Below, piece by piece: positions 13,260-22,938 of a DNA stretch of 64,000 nt; the stretch's first letter is position 1; each line of letters starts with the position of its first letter. Source of the stretch: Watersipora subatra (lineage: Eukaryota > Bryozoa > Gymnolaemata > Cheilostomatida > Watersiporidae); NCBI RefSeq assembly GCF_963576615.1, contig NC_088714.1, forward strand, positions 41,944,072-42,008,071. The letters are read 5' to 3'. Under the pieces are notes generated by a model. The model saw only the letters and a list, made by a program, of their open reading frames with translations, was not told where the DNA came from and did not search any database. The position numbers were made by a program, and so were the translations under genes.

Positions 13260-16200
13260 ATGTATAAACTATAAATTCCTAAGAATTATGAACTAGTATT
13301 ACTAAAATTAGAGTGCTCAACAATAATATATATATATATATTATTGTTGAGCACTCTAATTTTAGTAATACTAGTTCATAATTCTTAGGAATTTATAGTT
13401 TATACATAGATATATATATATATATATACTAATAAATTATCAGTAATTTATTAGTATATAGCTGCTCCAATATATTATATTGGAGCAGCTATATACTAAT
13501 AAATTACTAATAATTTATTAGTATGTATATATATATATATAATATGTATATGTATATATATGTGTATATATAGCATATGTGGTTTACACTGTAAAGTGCT
13601 CAATAATCGAGTCAATTAGAGCTGTGTATGAAGTTTATTAAAAACTACAGGTTAAAATCATTACTACTATTAGTTTCATGCAATCGCGTTGCAATCTTCA
13701 GGTAGATTCTACCTGAAGATTGCAAAGCGATTGCATGAAACTAATAGTAGTAATGATTTTAACCTGTAGTTTTTAATAAACTATATATATATATTATATA
13801 TATACATATGTATATAAATGCAGGTATGCATTGCGAGTGTATGTATTGTAGGTGCATGTGTTGTAAGTGTATGTAATGTAAATGTATGTATTATATGTGG
13901 ATGCATTGTGAGTGTGTGTACTGTAAGTGTATGTATTATAAGTGTATGTATTGTGAACTAGCCAAATGCTCGGCATTGCACGGCTATTAAAAGACAGCTT
14001 ATAAACAGTAGCAGGTAATGCAGTTGCCTACCACTTGCCATTAGCCTGGCACGTTGCCAATAACTAATCTGAGTACGCTACTATATGTATTGCTAAACTT
14101 ACTAATATGAGCCGGGAGAGCAAAGTTTAGTGACATTGCGTAATGCAAAGTGCTATGCGTATTTTTACTGAGATAGCGACTCATATTGCCTTATAAAAAC
14201 GTTGCATCTCATAAAGCTCAATTAGTAAGATTTTCGCATGGCGATCAAGAGTTTCCGAGATTAAATCCTGCATGAAGCGGAAATTTCTTTTCTAAATTTT
14301 AATAGCTATAGCTGGACACACCGAACGACGGACTTTGAGATTTATATTTATATATATATATATATGTAAGTATTGCAAGTGTATGTATTGTAAGTGTACG
14401 CATCACAAGTGTATGCATCGCAAGTGTATGCATCGCAAGTGTACGCATCGCAAGTGAATGTATTGTAAGTGTATGTATTGTAAGTGTATGTATTATAAGT
14501 GTATGTATTGTAAGTGTATGTATTGTAAGTGTATGTATTGTAAGTGTATGTATTGTAAGTGTATGTATTGTAAGTGTATGTATTGTAAGTGTACGCATCG
14601 CAAGTGTATGCATCGCAAGTGAATGTATTGTAAGTGTATGTATTGTAAGTGTATGTATTGTAAGTGTATGTATTGTAAGTGTATGTATTGTAAGTGTATG
14701 TATTGTAAGTGTATGTATTGTAAGTGAATGTATTGTAAGTGTATGTATTGTAAGTGTATGTATTGTAAGTGTATGTATTGTAAGTGTATGTATTGTAAGT
14801 GTATGTATTGTAAGTGTATGTATTGTAAGTGTATGTATTGTAAGTGTATGTGTATTAAAGTTAACAGCTAAAGTTATTAACTGTCATCTGGTCATTTGAA
14901 GAGATCCGGTGGACATCATCACTCTTTCACAATCATCTTATATTTCATTTTTGAATTAACATCAATGATAGTAAAAATGTCACACTTAGTTGTGTTTTTC
15001 ATTTTGATGTAAAAACAAATGTGTTACCTGTTTTCAGTTTTAAGCAACATTTACTACCCGTATGTTGCAGGTAAGTCTACTACACAATTATTGGTTTGCT
15101 TTTCTGTATTTTTCATTAAAACAATATTCTAAGTGGGTGACTGTCATTGCACCTCTAACAATTTTAATTGCTCATTTGCATAACATCCTGACCTGCTTTA
15201 CTTTTTGCTACAGATCAAAAGATTTTTTTTTAATCGCGTCATGCATGCACACGCCATGGCATAGCTAGCTTGGTGCGCGCAGATGTAATAGCAGAGCTAG
15301 CTTGATGTATGCACATGTAATAGCAGAGCTAGCTTGATGTGGGCACCTGTAATAGCAGAGTTAGCTTGATGTGTGCACATGTAATAGCAAAGTTAGCTTG
15401 ATGCATGCACATGTAATAGCAGAGCTAGCGTGAAGCGTGCACATGTAATAGCAGACATAGATTGATATGTTCACATATAATAGTGTAAATCAAGCTGCCC
15501 ACTCCTTTACTTTCCACAAGACAGTCAAGCAACAAATAAACACCAAGTGTTTAATCACTAAATAATATATAATTCAGCACAAATACGTGTATATATAAAT
15601 ACATGAATTCAAATGTGTTGGCAACAATTTACAGTCCAGTGGAGAGCTTGCGTTGCTTTATTGAAACGATGGCGTTTCCTTCGTTTATACAATCACATTG
15701 CATTTGGCTCCGTCCACTTTTATATTTATTTATCGCTTCGATTTCTGATTATTTACCTGGTCATGCGAGTCTGCCGAGCCTTCTCCAATGACAAGAAGGC
15801 TTGGTTCGGTGATCACGATGACCGAGGAGTCGGTCTCTAGTAGAGACTCCCTATGGCTCTGATCAGAGATCTGCTGCTGCCATTCCTATTGTGGGAAAGT
15901 TTTACTTGGTCCAGAATTGTTATGTTTCAAAATTATCCACAAGTTAGTCAAAGAATGTTCGATGTTGGCCTACAGTTGAACTTAAGCTATGCTCCTTATT
16001 GGTTACACGAACGTTGGTATCCATCATGGCTACTAATAGCATACAGGTATAAGATTGTCTGTTTGCTAATGAACTACTAAACACTTCAATGTCTACTATA
16101 ACAATCATCTCATCTCTAAAAAAATAATTTTGTGAGACCACATGTAAAGTTATACCTTGGAAGCCCACTTAGAAAGTAGCACAAAAGAGCCTTTTATGTA

Positions 16201-19200
16201 GTTTATTTTTTGGTGACAGATTTATTCTGTGCTTTATGACTCCTAAACTTTCAAACACAATTGTTAGTATAGCCTGTGCTCTTGCTAGTTTTCAGGTTAA
16301 TCAAATGGCCTAACCTATGTTTTGAATTCGCGCTAAGCTACAAGCTTTTTATACAAGCTATAAATATTTTGAAACCATTAAGGTGTGAAAATGTGAGTGG
16401 ATTGACATTATTAACTTGTTTTCATCCGTGAATTTTTGACATCGGTATGACCTTGGTGTATGTACTTTCTTAATATTGGTATGACCATGGTGTATGTACT
16501 TCCTTAATATCGGTATGACCTTGATGCATGTACCTCCTTAATATCGGTATGACTATGCTGTATGTACTGTATTAATATCGGTATGACCATGATGTATGTA
16601 CTTCCTTAATATCGGTATGGCCATGATGTATGTACTTCCTTATTATTGGTGTGACCATGATGTATGTACTTTGTTAATATCGGTATGACCATGATGCATG
16701 TTCTTCCTTGATATCGGTATGACCGTGGTGTATGTACTTCCTTAATATCGGTATGACCATGATGTATGTACTTCCTTATTATTGGTGTGACCATGATGTA
16801 TGTACTTTATTAATATTGGTGTAGCCATGTTGTAAGTATTTCATTAATATCGGCATGACCATGATGTATTGTAACTCCTTGAAATCAAATAATTGTGAGC
16901 CACACATTTTTATATTTCCAGAGTTTGATAATTAGCGCAGATATATTAGTAGTTACTAATTTCAGGACGCTATGGGGAAACTCCAATAGAGAATTTTGGC
17001 GAGTTTCAGAAATTGCGACAAAGTCAGGCTCAAGCAGTTAGAACCCAAAGTTTTACCACACAGAATCTTAAAGAAGTAAATAAAAGTAAGTTATCTCTAA
17101 TTTCGAGAGAAGAAGTCAATGCTGAACAATGGAAGAACAATGGGAAGAACGCTAGTATGACAGAAAGCAGTACAAAAACAAAGACTAGAGATAGAAAAAT
17201 TAAGACTCTGAGGCTTAGAGTAGGTATCAGACGCGCCACCAAACCTAAGCTATTGAAATGCGGTAAATATCAGTGTTCTATTCAGAGCGGAGGAAAGCCG
17301 GGACATGCAGATTTAACCATGTTCAATGTAGACAGTGTAGAGCATTTTAACATTCCACCGAGGAAACGTGCAGGAGAGCTATGGGCGTTTCAAACTACAG
17401 AGCCACAGTGGTTTTCTGCAAAAGACCAATATAAATGGAACGGTTTATTCAACTACTCTGTGACATATGTCGCTGGAACAGATGGTGCTCGATATAATTT
17501 TGCTGACACTCTGTCAAAGAAAGCATCAAGAACTTTTGCAGAGTTTGCTGCCATTAAGACCGAACGTGAAGCAAAAGCACTCTGGTTTGTATCCCATTGC
17601 AGACAGCCGAACAGGAAACTGCAAGTGACGAGCGCAAGAGATGTGTATGTGCAAGAGTTAGTTAAATATATCGCTGTTGATGTTTTCACTCGGCAGCAGA
17701 ACTGTCGAGAATTATTTGGCTCTTTAATAAAAAAGGAAGATCCTGAGAAGCCTCCTAAGCTAAATCAATATACCTTCTATCTCGCCTTTGAGAACTCACT
17801 CTGCAAAGACTATATTACGGAGAAACTATGGAAGGTTCTAGAAGCAAAATCGTATACAATACCCGTTGTGCTAGGAGGTCTCTCCATAGATGAGTATAAG
17901 TTAGTCGCTCCACCAAACAGTTTTATACACGTTAAGAACTTCTCGTCACCAAAGGCCTTAGCAGATCATCTTAAACATGTAGCGGAGAATGATGATGCCT
18001 TCAATTATTACATGCAGTGGAGAAATGAATATGATCTTAGACTGAGAGGTACATTTGTAGGTAAGCTTTTGATGACAAGTTATTACGAGCAGCAATACTT
18101 ATCAGTCTGGTTGACAGTGCAAGGGCTATGCATAAATTTTATTATAGATATAGCTGCAATTCTTAGTTTAACAACATTGAATGACATAAAATATAAATCG
18201 ACAAAATAGTTCAATCTATATTAATAAATCCAACTTTGTCACTGTGTGGGGGTTGTGTGGTGTATGTGTGGAGTGGTATAGTGTGTGTGAACACACATGC
18301 GTGTGTGGGGTGGGGGTGTATGTGTGTGGAGTGGTGGTGTGGTATGTGTGGTATGTATGTGGTGGTGTGGTATGTGTGGTATGTTTGTGGGGTGTGGTGT
18401 GTGTGTGCGTGGTGTGTGTGTGGCGTGTGTGTAGTGTATGGTGCGTGTGTAGTGTATATGCATGTGTGCATGCATGCGTGTGATTGTGTGTGCGTGCGTG
18501 TGTGTTTGAATGTGGTGTAAGTGGTGTTTGTGTCTGCCGTGTGTGTGGCATGTGTGTGTGGCGTGTGTGTGTGTGTGGCATGTATGTGTAGCGTGTGTAC
18601 AGTGTGTGTGTGTTGTGTGTATGCAAGTGTGCATGCATATGTATGTGTGTGCATGAGGGTGTGCACATGTGCACATGCATGTGTGTGTTGCGTGTGGTCT
18701 TTTGTGTGTGTGATGTGTGTGTGTGTGCACGCGTGTATGTAAGTGTGCCTGTACGCATGCACGCCTAAGTGTGCGCATGTGTGTGTGTGTGAACATGTGT
18801 GCATGTCTGCATGTGTCTGTGTGCATGTGTGTGTGTGCATGCGTGTGCACACACGTGTGTGCCTGTACGTGTTTATGTGTGTCCGTGCATGAGTGTGTGT
18901 GCATGCATGCGTGTGTGCATGCATGTGTGTGCGTACACGCATGCGTGTGCGTGTGTGTGTCATGTGCCATCATGATCATGGCCAGACTTGCTGCTAGTAG
19001 GAGATATTCGTACACAACATTATTTGTGGGTATAAAAGGGTTTGAGTATATTAAGAGATTTTAGCAAGAAACAAGGTTTCATTTTTCCATTAATAATTCC
19101 GTCAAACAAAAATATCTGCTATTTTGGACCGAGGACTATGTAATCCCATTCCTCACATTAGCTTGAAAACTTTGATTGTCGCTATGCTTACTAAATGTAA

Positions 19201-19863
19201 AAATTTATGTATTGCTTACACATGTCCTACAACAAAGTAGAACTCTGCTCAGCTACAGGATTTGTCAATGTTTGATAGCCACATTCAAAAGATTTCCAGT
19301 CTATTTAGTATAGTCTTTAATCTATAGTTCTATATGATCTATAATCTATAGATTCTAAACCTTAGTACAGTCTATAATGTATAGATCATAGACCTTAGAC
19401 CGTTAATGCTACACACAAAAACATTGAGTTTAGGTAATAGAATTTGAATTATAGACAATAGACTATGAACTATAAAGTATAGTCTGCAGACAGTATCCTA
19501 TAGACTATGGCCTACATAATATTGACTACTGATTATTGCCTATTGCCTATAGATTATCAACCCTTAGTTATAGACTACTGCAAATAAGTGAGATAATCTT
19601 GCTAGAGGTTTCTGAAATGAAAGCTGAGAGCTAAAATGAAAGTTTACACCTGTTGTATTTTTATCCATCTTATACTCCTTTGTCTAGGAATGAGCTGCTA
19701 TTACTGCAAGCTAGCTCACACGAGACCACCAGGAATATGGAACACATTCAGCAAAGACTTTGGTTCTCACAACTGCATAAACATGACAGCTTCCGCTGAT
19801 CACTGTCCTTACTACAACCTTTCTTGTCCTAGCCCAAGTATGTCCCACAAAGATTTGTCATGA
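5487..19863 (+). CDS. Alpha-1,3-fucosyltransferase-like protein (GT10), three-exon model
   Basis: Model: join(5487-5556, 16966-18060, 19688-19863), 446 residues, with phase 1 at both junctions. Known family role: GT10 enzymes are Golgi type II membrane proteins that transfer fucose from GDP-fucose to N-acetylglucosamine on glycans. Seen here: a short basic N-terminus, one hydrophobic anchor (about residues 5-22), a basic stem, the acceptor-domain blocks GELWAFQTTEPQW and NGLFNYSVTY, then ALWFVSHC, and the diagnostic GT10 block FYLAFENSLCKDYITEKLW from about residue 294. The last exon adds a CYYCKLAH block like the Cys-containing C-terminal end of this family. The catalytic exon is certain. 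The link to the anchor exon across an 11.4-kb intron rests on phase and on the expected topology. Which fucosylated glycan it makes cannot be read from the sequence. Confidence 0.75.
5615..5705. repeat. Short degenerate tandem repeat
   Basis: About four diverged copies of a unit containing GTGTGTCAG and GCACCTTCAGT, just downstream of the anchor exon and inside its intron. Confidence 0.5.
5706..6363. other. Intron sequence, nothing recognised
   Basis: This lies inside fucosyltransferase intron 1. Open frames here have no recognisable motif. Confidence 0.4.
6364..6495. repeat. Short tandem repeat, TATACGTTAGTAAT units
   Basis: Units of TATATACGTTAGTAAT alternate with TTTATACGTTAGTAAT, about six copies, and become degenerate on the left. 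Confidence 0.8.
6717..7450. repeat. Minisatellite, 16-bp unit (TGGATGGTAGATTGAG)
   Basis: About 45 copies of a 16-bp unit, TGGATGGTAGAT followed by TGAG, AGAG or AGAT, with insertions of GAGATGG-type blocks towards the right end. Long open frames on the minus strand (rich in IHSIYHPLNLPST) are a by-product of the repeat. They overlap in several frames and are not genes. Confidence 0.95.
7621..7700. repeat. Tandem repeat, 11-bp unit (TTATGTACACG)
   Basis: About seven copies of an 11-bp unit abut the left end of the large foldback element. The element's own terminus begins with a similar GTTATGTTCAGA, so the array may have grown from the element edge. Confidence 0.9.
7701..9160. repeat. Large foldback element, arms of about 400 bp
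   Basis: The left arm (about 7701-8105) is found inverted at about 8740-9160. Shared blocks include CCCCCTAGAGTGATAAC, GCGTTTCCGGTGCCAACA, GTGATTGACTAGATCAATAA, TGATGATTATAGTTTATT and TAATCGACTGCCATCAACT. The central 630 bp is very AT-rich, and part of it is a copy of another dispersed repeat. There is no transposase frame. Best read as a long-TIR non-autonomous element with a nested insertion. Boundaries are within about 20 bp. Confidence 0.85.
8265..8735 (-). repeat. Dispersed repeat with CCCGGCGTTGCC-type end, nested copy
   Basis: On the minus strand this reads AGCTGTACTGCCAAGCGTTA, then CCCGAGTAATAAA, then blocks such as TTTCATATCATGA and ACAACTGTAAAGGTTTT. The same blocks in the same order occur at 37208 and 40495 on the plus strand. 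It lies in the core of the foldback element and directly touches its right arm, so it inserted there or was carried along. Confidence 0.75.
9190..9505 (-). repeat. Second dispersed-repeat copy, minus orientation
   Basis: On the minus strand it starts ACTAGCTAAATACCCAGTGT, then TGCACAGGTAATAAAAA, which resembles the 5' end of the family at 37208 (CTAGCTGTGCTACCCGGCGT). On the plus strand the interior holds CAGTTCAATTCCTGG, a tRNA B-box-like motif, near 9308. Its left end is uncertain. Confidence 0.5.
9506..13210. other. Intron 1 of the fucosyltransferase, mostly unique sequence
   Basis: No array longer than two or three units. A short direct duplication of CTCCAATCAGAGATATATTT occurs near 9875 and 9910. 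Moderately long open frames lie on the minus strand at 10177-10365, 10610-10849 and 11738-12013. The second is listed separately; I could not join the three into a phase-consistent gene. Confidence 0.45.
10626..10810 (-). CDS. Possible orphan exon of unknown function
   Basis: On the minus strand an acceptor-like ATCACAG precedes an open frame beginning PQNHSCNINLISHADEILF and ending GNKFETKLK. It is followed by a weak donor (AAAG|GTAGTT). The residue pattern resembles a beta-sandwich segment, and a remote likeness to galectins crossed my mind, but the diagnostic galectin residues are not evident. A neighbouring minus-strand frame at 10177-10365 ends in a stop, but its phase does not match. 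Treat this as a weak candidate. Confidence 0.2.
13212..13257. repeat. (TA)n microsatellite
   Basis: An uninterrupted TA run of about 23 repeats directly flanks the first of three palindromes. Confidence 0.95.
13253..13414. repeat. Perfect palindrome, arms of about 80 bp
   Basis: The sequence is its own reverse complement around 13333/13334. For example, TGTATAAACTATAAATTCCT at 13261 is matched inverted ending at 13406. I found no mismatch between 13261 and 13406, and the arms run out into TA repeats. There is no spacer beyond the central TA run. Such a structure can extrude a cruciform and is prone to deletion or to artefacts in assembly. Confidence 0.95.
13427..13523. repeat. Near-perfect palindrome with nested small palindromes
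   Basis: Arms of about 42 bp (TACTAATAAATTA, then a TATAGCTGCTCC core) flank a 13-bp AT spacer. There is one mismatch (C at about 13441 against T). Each arm contains a smaller palindrome, TAATAAATTA/TAATTTATTA. Confidence 0.9.
13632..13782. repeat. Near-perfect 151-bp palindrome
   Basis: Arms of about 70 bp begin AGTTTATTAAAAACTACAGG and meet at the centre, TTCAGGTAGATTCTACCTGAA split around 13707. There is one mismatch (GCGTTGC against GCTTTGC). No coding capacity. This is the third inverted structure within 530 bp. Confidence 0.92.
13815..13955. repeat. Degenerate copy of the 15-bp minisatellite
   Basis: About nine diverged units of TGTATGTATTGTAAG, the same unit as the main array at 14370. 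The two are separated by a dispersed repeat that probably inserted into, or was captured by, the array. Confidence 0.8.
13968..14366 (+). repeat. Dispersed repeat with a tRNA-like segment
   Basis: It shares, in order, GGCATTGCACGGCTATTAAA-like, ACAGCTTATAAACAGT, CACTTGCC, TTAGCCTGGCAC and ATAGCTATAGCTGGACA blocks, and a terminal ACTTTGAGATTTA, with the copy at 62937-63295. A degenerate tRNA-like stretch (AAAGCTCAATTAGTAAGA, then GTTTCCGAGATTAAATCC) lies near 14213-14272. It ends in TATATA. Non-autonomous; no open frame. Confidence 0.75.
14370..14858. repeat. Minisatellite, 15-bp unit (TGTATGTATTGTAAG)
   Basis: About 32 copies of a 15-bp unit. Most are identical; the left part has CACATCGCAAG variants. 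Because 15 is a multiple of three, the array stays open in some frames, which is not evidence for a protein. Confidence 0.95.
14859..15265. other. Intron sequence, nothing recognised
   Basis: No repeat or coding signal that I can support. Confidence 0.4.
15266..15485. repeat. Tandem repeat, about 31-bp unit
   Basis: Seven units containing CACATGTAATAGCAGAGCTA and then GCTTGATG. They diverge at both ends. Confidence 0.9.
15486..16436. other. Intron sequence, possible but unsupported coding frames
   Basis: Two plus-strand frames (15613-15840 and 15853-16080) contain hydrophobic stretches and could suggest a membrane segment. Neither has a recognisable family motif, and neither is needed for the fucosyltransferase model. 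I see nothing else here. Confidence 0.35.
16437..16877. repeat. Minisatellite, about 34-bp unit
   Basis: About 13 units containing TAATATCGGTATGACCATGA and then TGTATGTACTTCCT. The array ends about 90 bp before the acceptor of the catalytic exon. Confidence 0.93.
16966..18060 (+). CDS. GT10 fucosyltransferase, exon 2 (stem and catalytic domain)
   Basis: The acceptor ACTAATTTCAG is followed by GA CGC TAT. The frame stays open for 364 codons to the donor GTAG|GTAAGC. An alternative donor at 18048 (AGAG|GTACAT) has the same phase. The first 80 or so codons are a polar, Lys-rich stem. The GT10 domain follows: GELWAFQTTEPQW, NGLFNYSVTY, ALWFVSHC, ELVKYIAVDVF, FYLAFENSLCKDYITEKLW, PVVLGG and APPNSFIHVKNFSS. 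The conserved FENS and ITEKLW residues of the donor-binding motif are intact, so an active enzyme is plausible. Confidence 0.92.
18238..18965. repeat. GT-rich microsatellite tract, about 730 bp
   Basis: Almost pure alternation of GT with GC, AT and GG interruptions: T and G dominate the plus strand, and A and C the minus strand. Stretches such as GTGTGCGTGCGTGTGTGT alternate purine and pyrimidine and could adopt Z-DNA. Long open frames on both strands (Cys/Val-rich and His/Thr-rich) follow from the composition and are not genes. It starts 180 bp after the fucosyltransferase donor. Confidence 0.95.
18966..19687. other. Fucosyltransferase intron 2, remainder
   Basis: Around 19310-19570 there is a loose cluster of degenerate TATAGATT/ATAGACTAT motifs, possibly an eroded tandem repeat. 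No gene. Confidence 0.4.
19688..19863 (+). CDS. GT10 fucosyltransferase, last exon
   Basis: The acceptor CTTTGTCTAG follows a pyrimidine-rich tract. The exon begins GA ATG AGC TGC TAT TAC TGC, completing a Gly codon with the G left by exon 2. It reads MSCYYCKLAHTRPPGIWNTF, then DFGSHNC, and stops at TGA 19861-19863. A Cys-x2-Cys-like C-terminal block is usual in this family. I infer the exon from phase, splice signal and Cys pattern. Confidence 0.6.
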
Positions 19864-19987
19864 CAGCGTTCACAAGCAATATCTACGGATATTTCGCTAA
19901 AATCACATTATTTTTGAAAATTAATAACTGAAAATGGTAAAAGAATGTTCTCTCAGGAAACAAGTATTTGTATGCTAAAAGCTAAGT

Positions 19988-19993
19988 AATAAA
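19988..19993 (+). promoter_or_regulatory. Candidate polyadenylation signal of the fucosyltransferase
   Basis: An AATAAA hexamer lies 125 nt after the proposed stop codon. In AT-rich DNA such hexamers are common, so this is only suggestive. Confidence 0.35.
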
Positions 19994-20042
19994 AATCATA
20001 AAAATATTAATCAGTCTTATTTACTTCCTCTTATTGATGCCT

Positions 20043-21197
20043 GTCAGCAGTTGTTGTTGCTCATGTCAGCAGTTGTTGTTGCTCATGTCATCAGTTGTTG
20101 TTGCTCATATCAGCAGTTGTTGTTGCTCATGTCAGCAGTTGTTGTTGCTCATGTCATCAGTTGTTGTTGCTTATGTCAGCAGTTGTTGTTGCTGATGTCA
20201 TCAGTTGTTGTTGCTCATGTCATCAGTTGTTGTTGCTCATGTCAACAGTTTTTGATGCTCATGTCAGCAGTTGTTGCTCATGTCAGCAGTTGTTGCTCAT
20301 GTCAGCAGTTGTTGTTGCTCAGGTCATCAGTTGTTGTTGCTTATGTCAGCAGTTGTTGTTGCTCATGTCATCAGTTGTTGCTCATGTGATTAGTTGTTGT
20401 TGCTCATGTCAGCAGTGTTTGTTGAGCATGTCATCAGTTTTTGTTGCCCATGTCAGCAGTTGTTGTTACTCATGTCATCAGTTGTTGTTGCTCATGTCAG
20501 CAGTTGTTGTCGCTCATGGCAGCAGTTGTTGTTGCTCATGGCAGCAGTTGTTGTAGCGTATGTCAGTAGTTGTTGTTGCTCATGTCAGCAGTTGTTGTTG
20601 CTCATGTCATCAGTTGTTGTTAATTATGTCATCAGTTGTTGTTGCCCATGTCATCAGTTGTTGTTGTTGCTCATGGCAGCAGTTGTTGTTAGTTATATCA
20701 TCAGTTGTTGTTGCCCATGTCAGCAGTTGTTGTTGCTCATGTCTGCAGTGGTTGTTGAGCATGTCAGTAGTTGTTGTTGCTGATGTCATCGGTTGTTGCT
20801 GCTCATGTCAGCAGTTGTTGTTGAGCATGTCAGCAGTTGTTGTTGCTCATGCCAGCAGTTGTTGTTGCTCATGTCATCAGGTGTTGTTGCTCATGTCAGC
20901 AGTTGTTGTTGCTCAAGTCAACAGTTTTTGATGCTCATGTCAGCAGTTGTTGCTCATGTCAGCAGTTGTTGTTGCTCATGTGATCAGTTGTTGTTGCTCA
21001 TGTCAGCAGTGTTTGTTGAGCATGTCATCAGTTTTTGTTGCCCATGTCAGCAGTTGTTGTTGCTCATGTCATCAGTTGTTGTTGCTTATGTCATCAGTTA
21101 TTGTTGCTCATGTCAGCAGTTGTTGTTGCTGATGTCATCAGTTGTTGTTGCTCATGACAGCAGTTGTTGTTGCTCATGTCAGCAGTTGTTGTTGCTT
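20043..21197. repeat. Minisatellite, 21-bp unit (GTCAGCAGTTGTTGTTGCTC)
   Basis: About 54 units of a 21-bp repeat, with ATCAG/AGCAG and CTCATG/CCCATG/GAGCATG variants and occasional 18-bp units. Open frames in several plus-strand phases (SSCCCSCQQLLLLMSAV) are repeat-derived. Confidence 0.95.
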
Positions 21198-22135
21198 AAC
21201 AGTGTTACTGTACTATCAATTATAATTGTGTCACTCTACCGTCAGTTATAACTATGTTAGTCTCCTATCAGTTATAACTGTGTTGATCTATTATCAGTTA
21301 TAATAGTGTCACTCTACTATCAGTTATAATTGTGTTACTTTACTGTCAGTTATAACCATGTTACTCTACTGTCAGTTATAACTGTGTTACTTTAGTATCA
21401 ATTATAACTGTGTTATTCTAGTATCAGTTATAACCGTGTTACTCTACTATCAGTTATAATTGTGTTACTCTTGTATCAATTATAACTGTGTTACTTTACT
21501 GTCAGTTATAACCGTGTTACTCTACTGTCAGTTATAACTGTGTTACTCTTGTATCAATTATAACTGTGTTACTTTACTATCAGTTATAACAGTGTTACTC
21601 TACTGTCAGTTATAACTGTGTTCCTCTAGTCACAATTATAACTGTGTTACTTTACTGTCAGTTATAACCGTGTTACTCTACTGTCAGTTATAATTGTGTT
21701 ACTTTAGTATCAATTATAACTGTGTTATTCTAGTATCAGTTATAACCGTGTTACTCTACTATCAGTTATAATTGTGTTACTTTTGTATCAATTATAACTG
21801 TGTTACTTTACTGTCAGTTATAACCGTGTTACTCTACTGTCAGTTATAATTGTGTTAGTCTACTGTCAGTTATAACTATGTTAGTCTCCTATCAGTTACA
21901 ACTGTGTTGATCTATTATCAGTTATAATAGTGTCACTCTACTATCAGTTATAATTGTGTTACTTTACTGTCAGTTATAACCGTGTTACTCTACTGTCAGT
22001 TATAACTGTGTTACTTTAGTATCAATTATAACTGTGTTACTCTTGTATCAATTATACCTGTGTTAGTTTACTATCAGTTATTACTGTGTTACTCTTCTAT
22101 CAGTTATAACTGTGTTACTCTACTGTTGGTTATAG
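21198..22135. repeat. Minisatellite, about 26-bp unit (CAGTTATAACTGTGTTACTC)
   Basis: About 35 units abut the preceding array directly. Single-base variants recur in blocks: a run of six or seven units near 21380-21600 reappears near 21690-21830 in the same variant order. This indicates duplication of multi-unit segments. Confidence 0.93.
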
Positions 22136-22756
22136 GTGAGGTAGATGGTACTACAATAAGAGGTAATGCTTCTTGTTTAGATTTCGTAGGCCGTAGCTCA
22201 ATACTATAATCCATAACATGCCTAAATGTCAATCAGGCCTCTGTTTATTTTATTCTGTTATAAACACCAAGCTTTAGCCCTTAACACTTGAGTGTTTATG
22301 AATGGCACAATAATGCATGAGCAACGTTGGACTTGACTGTACATGTATCTAGTTCGGATCATCTTGAAGACTGTAACTTCTCAATTTTAAGGTAGGATGG
22401 TAATTGGTAATGATAATTAGGTAGCATATATTTTCTTAACTGCATCAATTTGCCACTCTTAGCTTCCACTTCTGCTAATTTACACAAATCTGCTATCAAA
22501 CGCTCAAGTGTTCATTGCTCTTATGACTGATCTCACACGTGAGTTACGCTGCGTAGTACTATAAAGAAACAGGTTTTTAAAATGTTACAAGCTTTAAAAT
22601 GAAAGTGTTCAGAGTTAAATTGAATTTGTAATCATGATGTTCCTTATAGTTTTTCTCACTGCTTCGTATTCTTTAAGATCTAATCAGCTGGAGCCGGACA
22701 CCTTAATACGATAAACTCTGCGTGATGCAGTGTAAGCTTACAAGTAGGAATGTCTG
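22136..22756. other. Intergenic sequence, nothing recognised
   Basis: No array, no coding signal. Confidence 0.4.
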
Positions 22757-22938
22757 AATTAAATAAAAGAGAGCACTTTGCTATCTAAAACTATCAATTA
22801 CTAAATAGTTTCATGCCTGTTGGCACTCTTTGGAACAGGCATGAAACTATATAGCGTTTTAAAAATGGTTTTAAATACTAAAGTGTTCTGTGCTATTTAA
22901 TTGAGATATTTTAGCTCTGAAATTGATTCAATTTAATT
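22757..22938. repeat. Imperfect palindrome with a 14-bp perfect core
   Basis: Around the loop GGCACTCTTTGG, the stem GTTTCATGCCTGTT/AACAGGCATGAAAC is perfect. It extends outwards imperfectly through AGCACTTT-like and AATTAAAT blocks to about 90 bp per arm. Probably a small decayed foldback element. Confidence 0.7.

Noticed and set aside
15603-16080. Plus-strand hydrophobic frames considered as the fucosyltransferase membrane-anchor exon
   Set aside because: No good donor in the right phase was found, and the anchor at 5487-5556 has both a signal-anchor pattern and a matching phase.
17030-17689. Minus-strand frames antisense to the fucosyltransferase
   Set aside because: Shadows of the catalytic exon, which has clear GT10 motifs on the plus strand.
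18211-19064. Open frames of 70-258 codons on both strands (Cys/Val-rich and His/Thr-rich)
   Set aside because: Composition follows directly from the GT-rich microsatellite. Overlap in four frames excludes genuine coding.
20051-21251. Plus-strand frames of 110-150 codons with SSCCCSCQQLLLLM repeats
   Set aside because: Product of a 21-bp repeat unit, a multiple of three, which keeps frames open.
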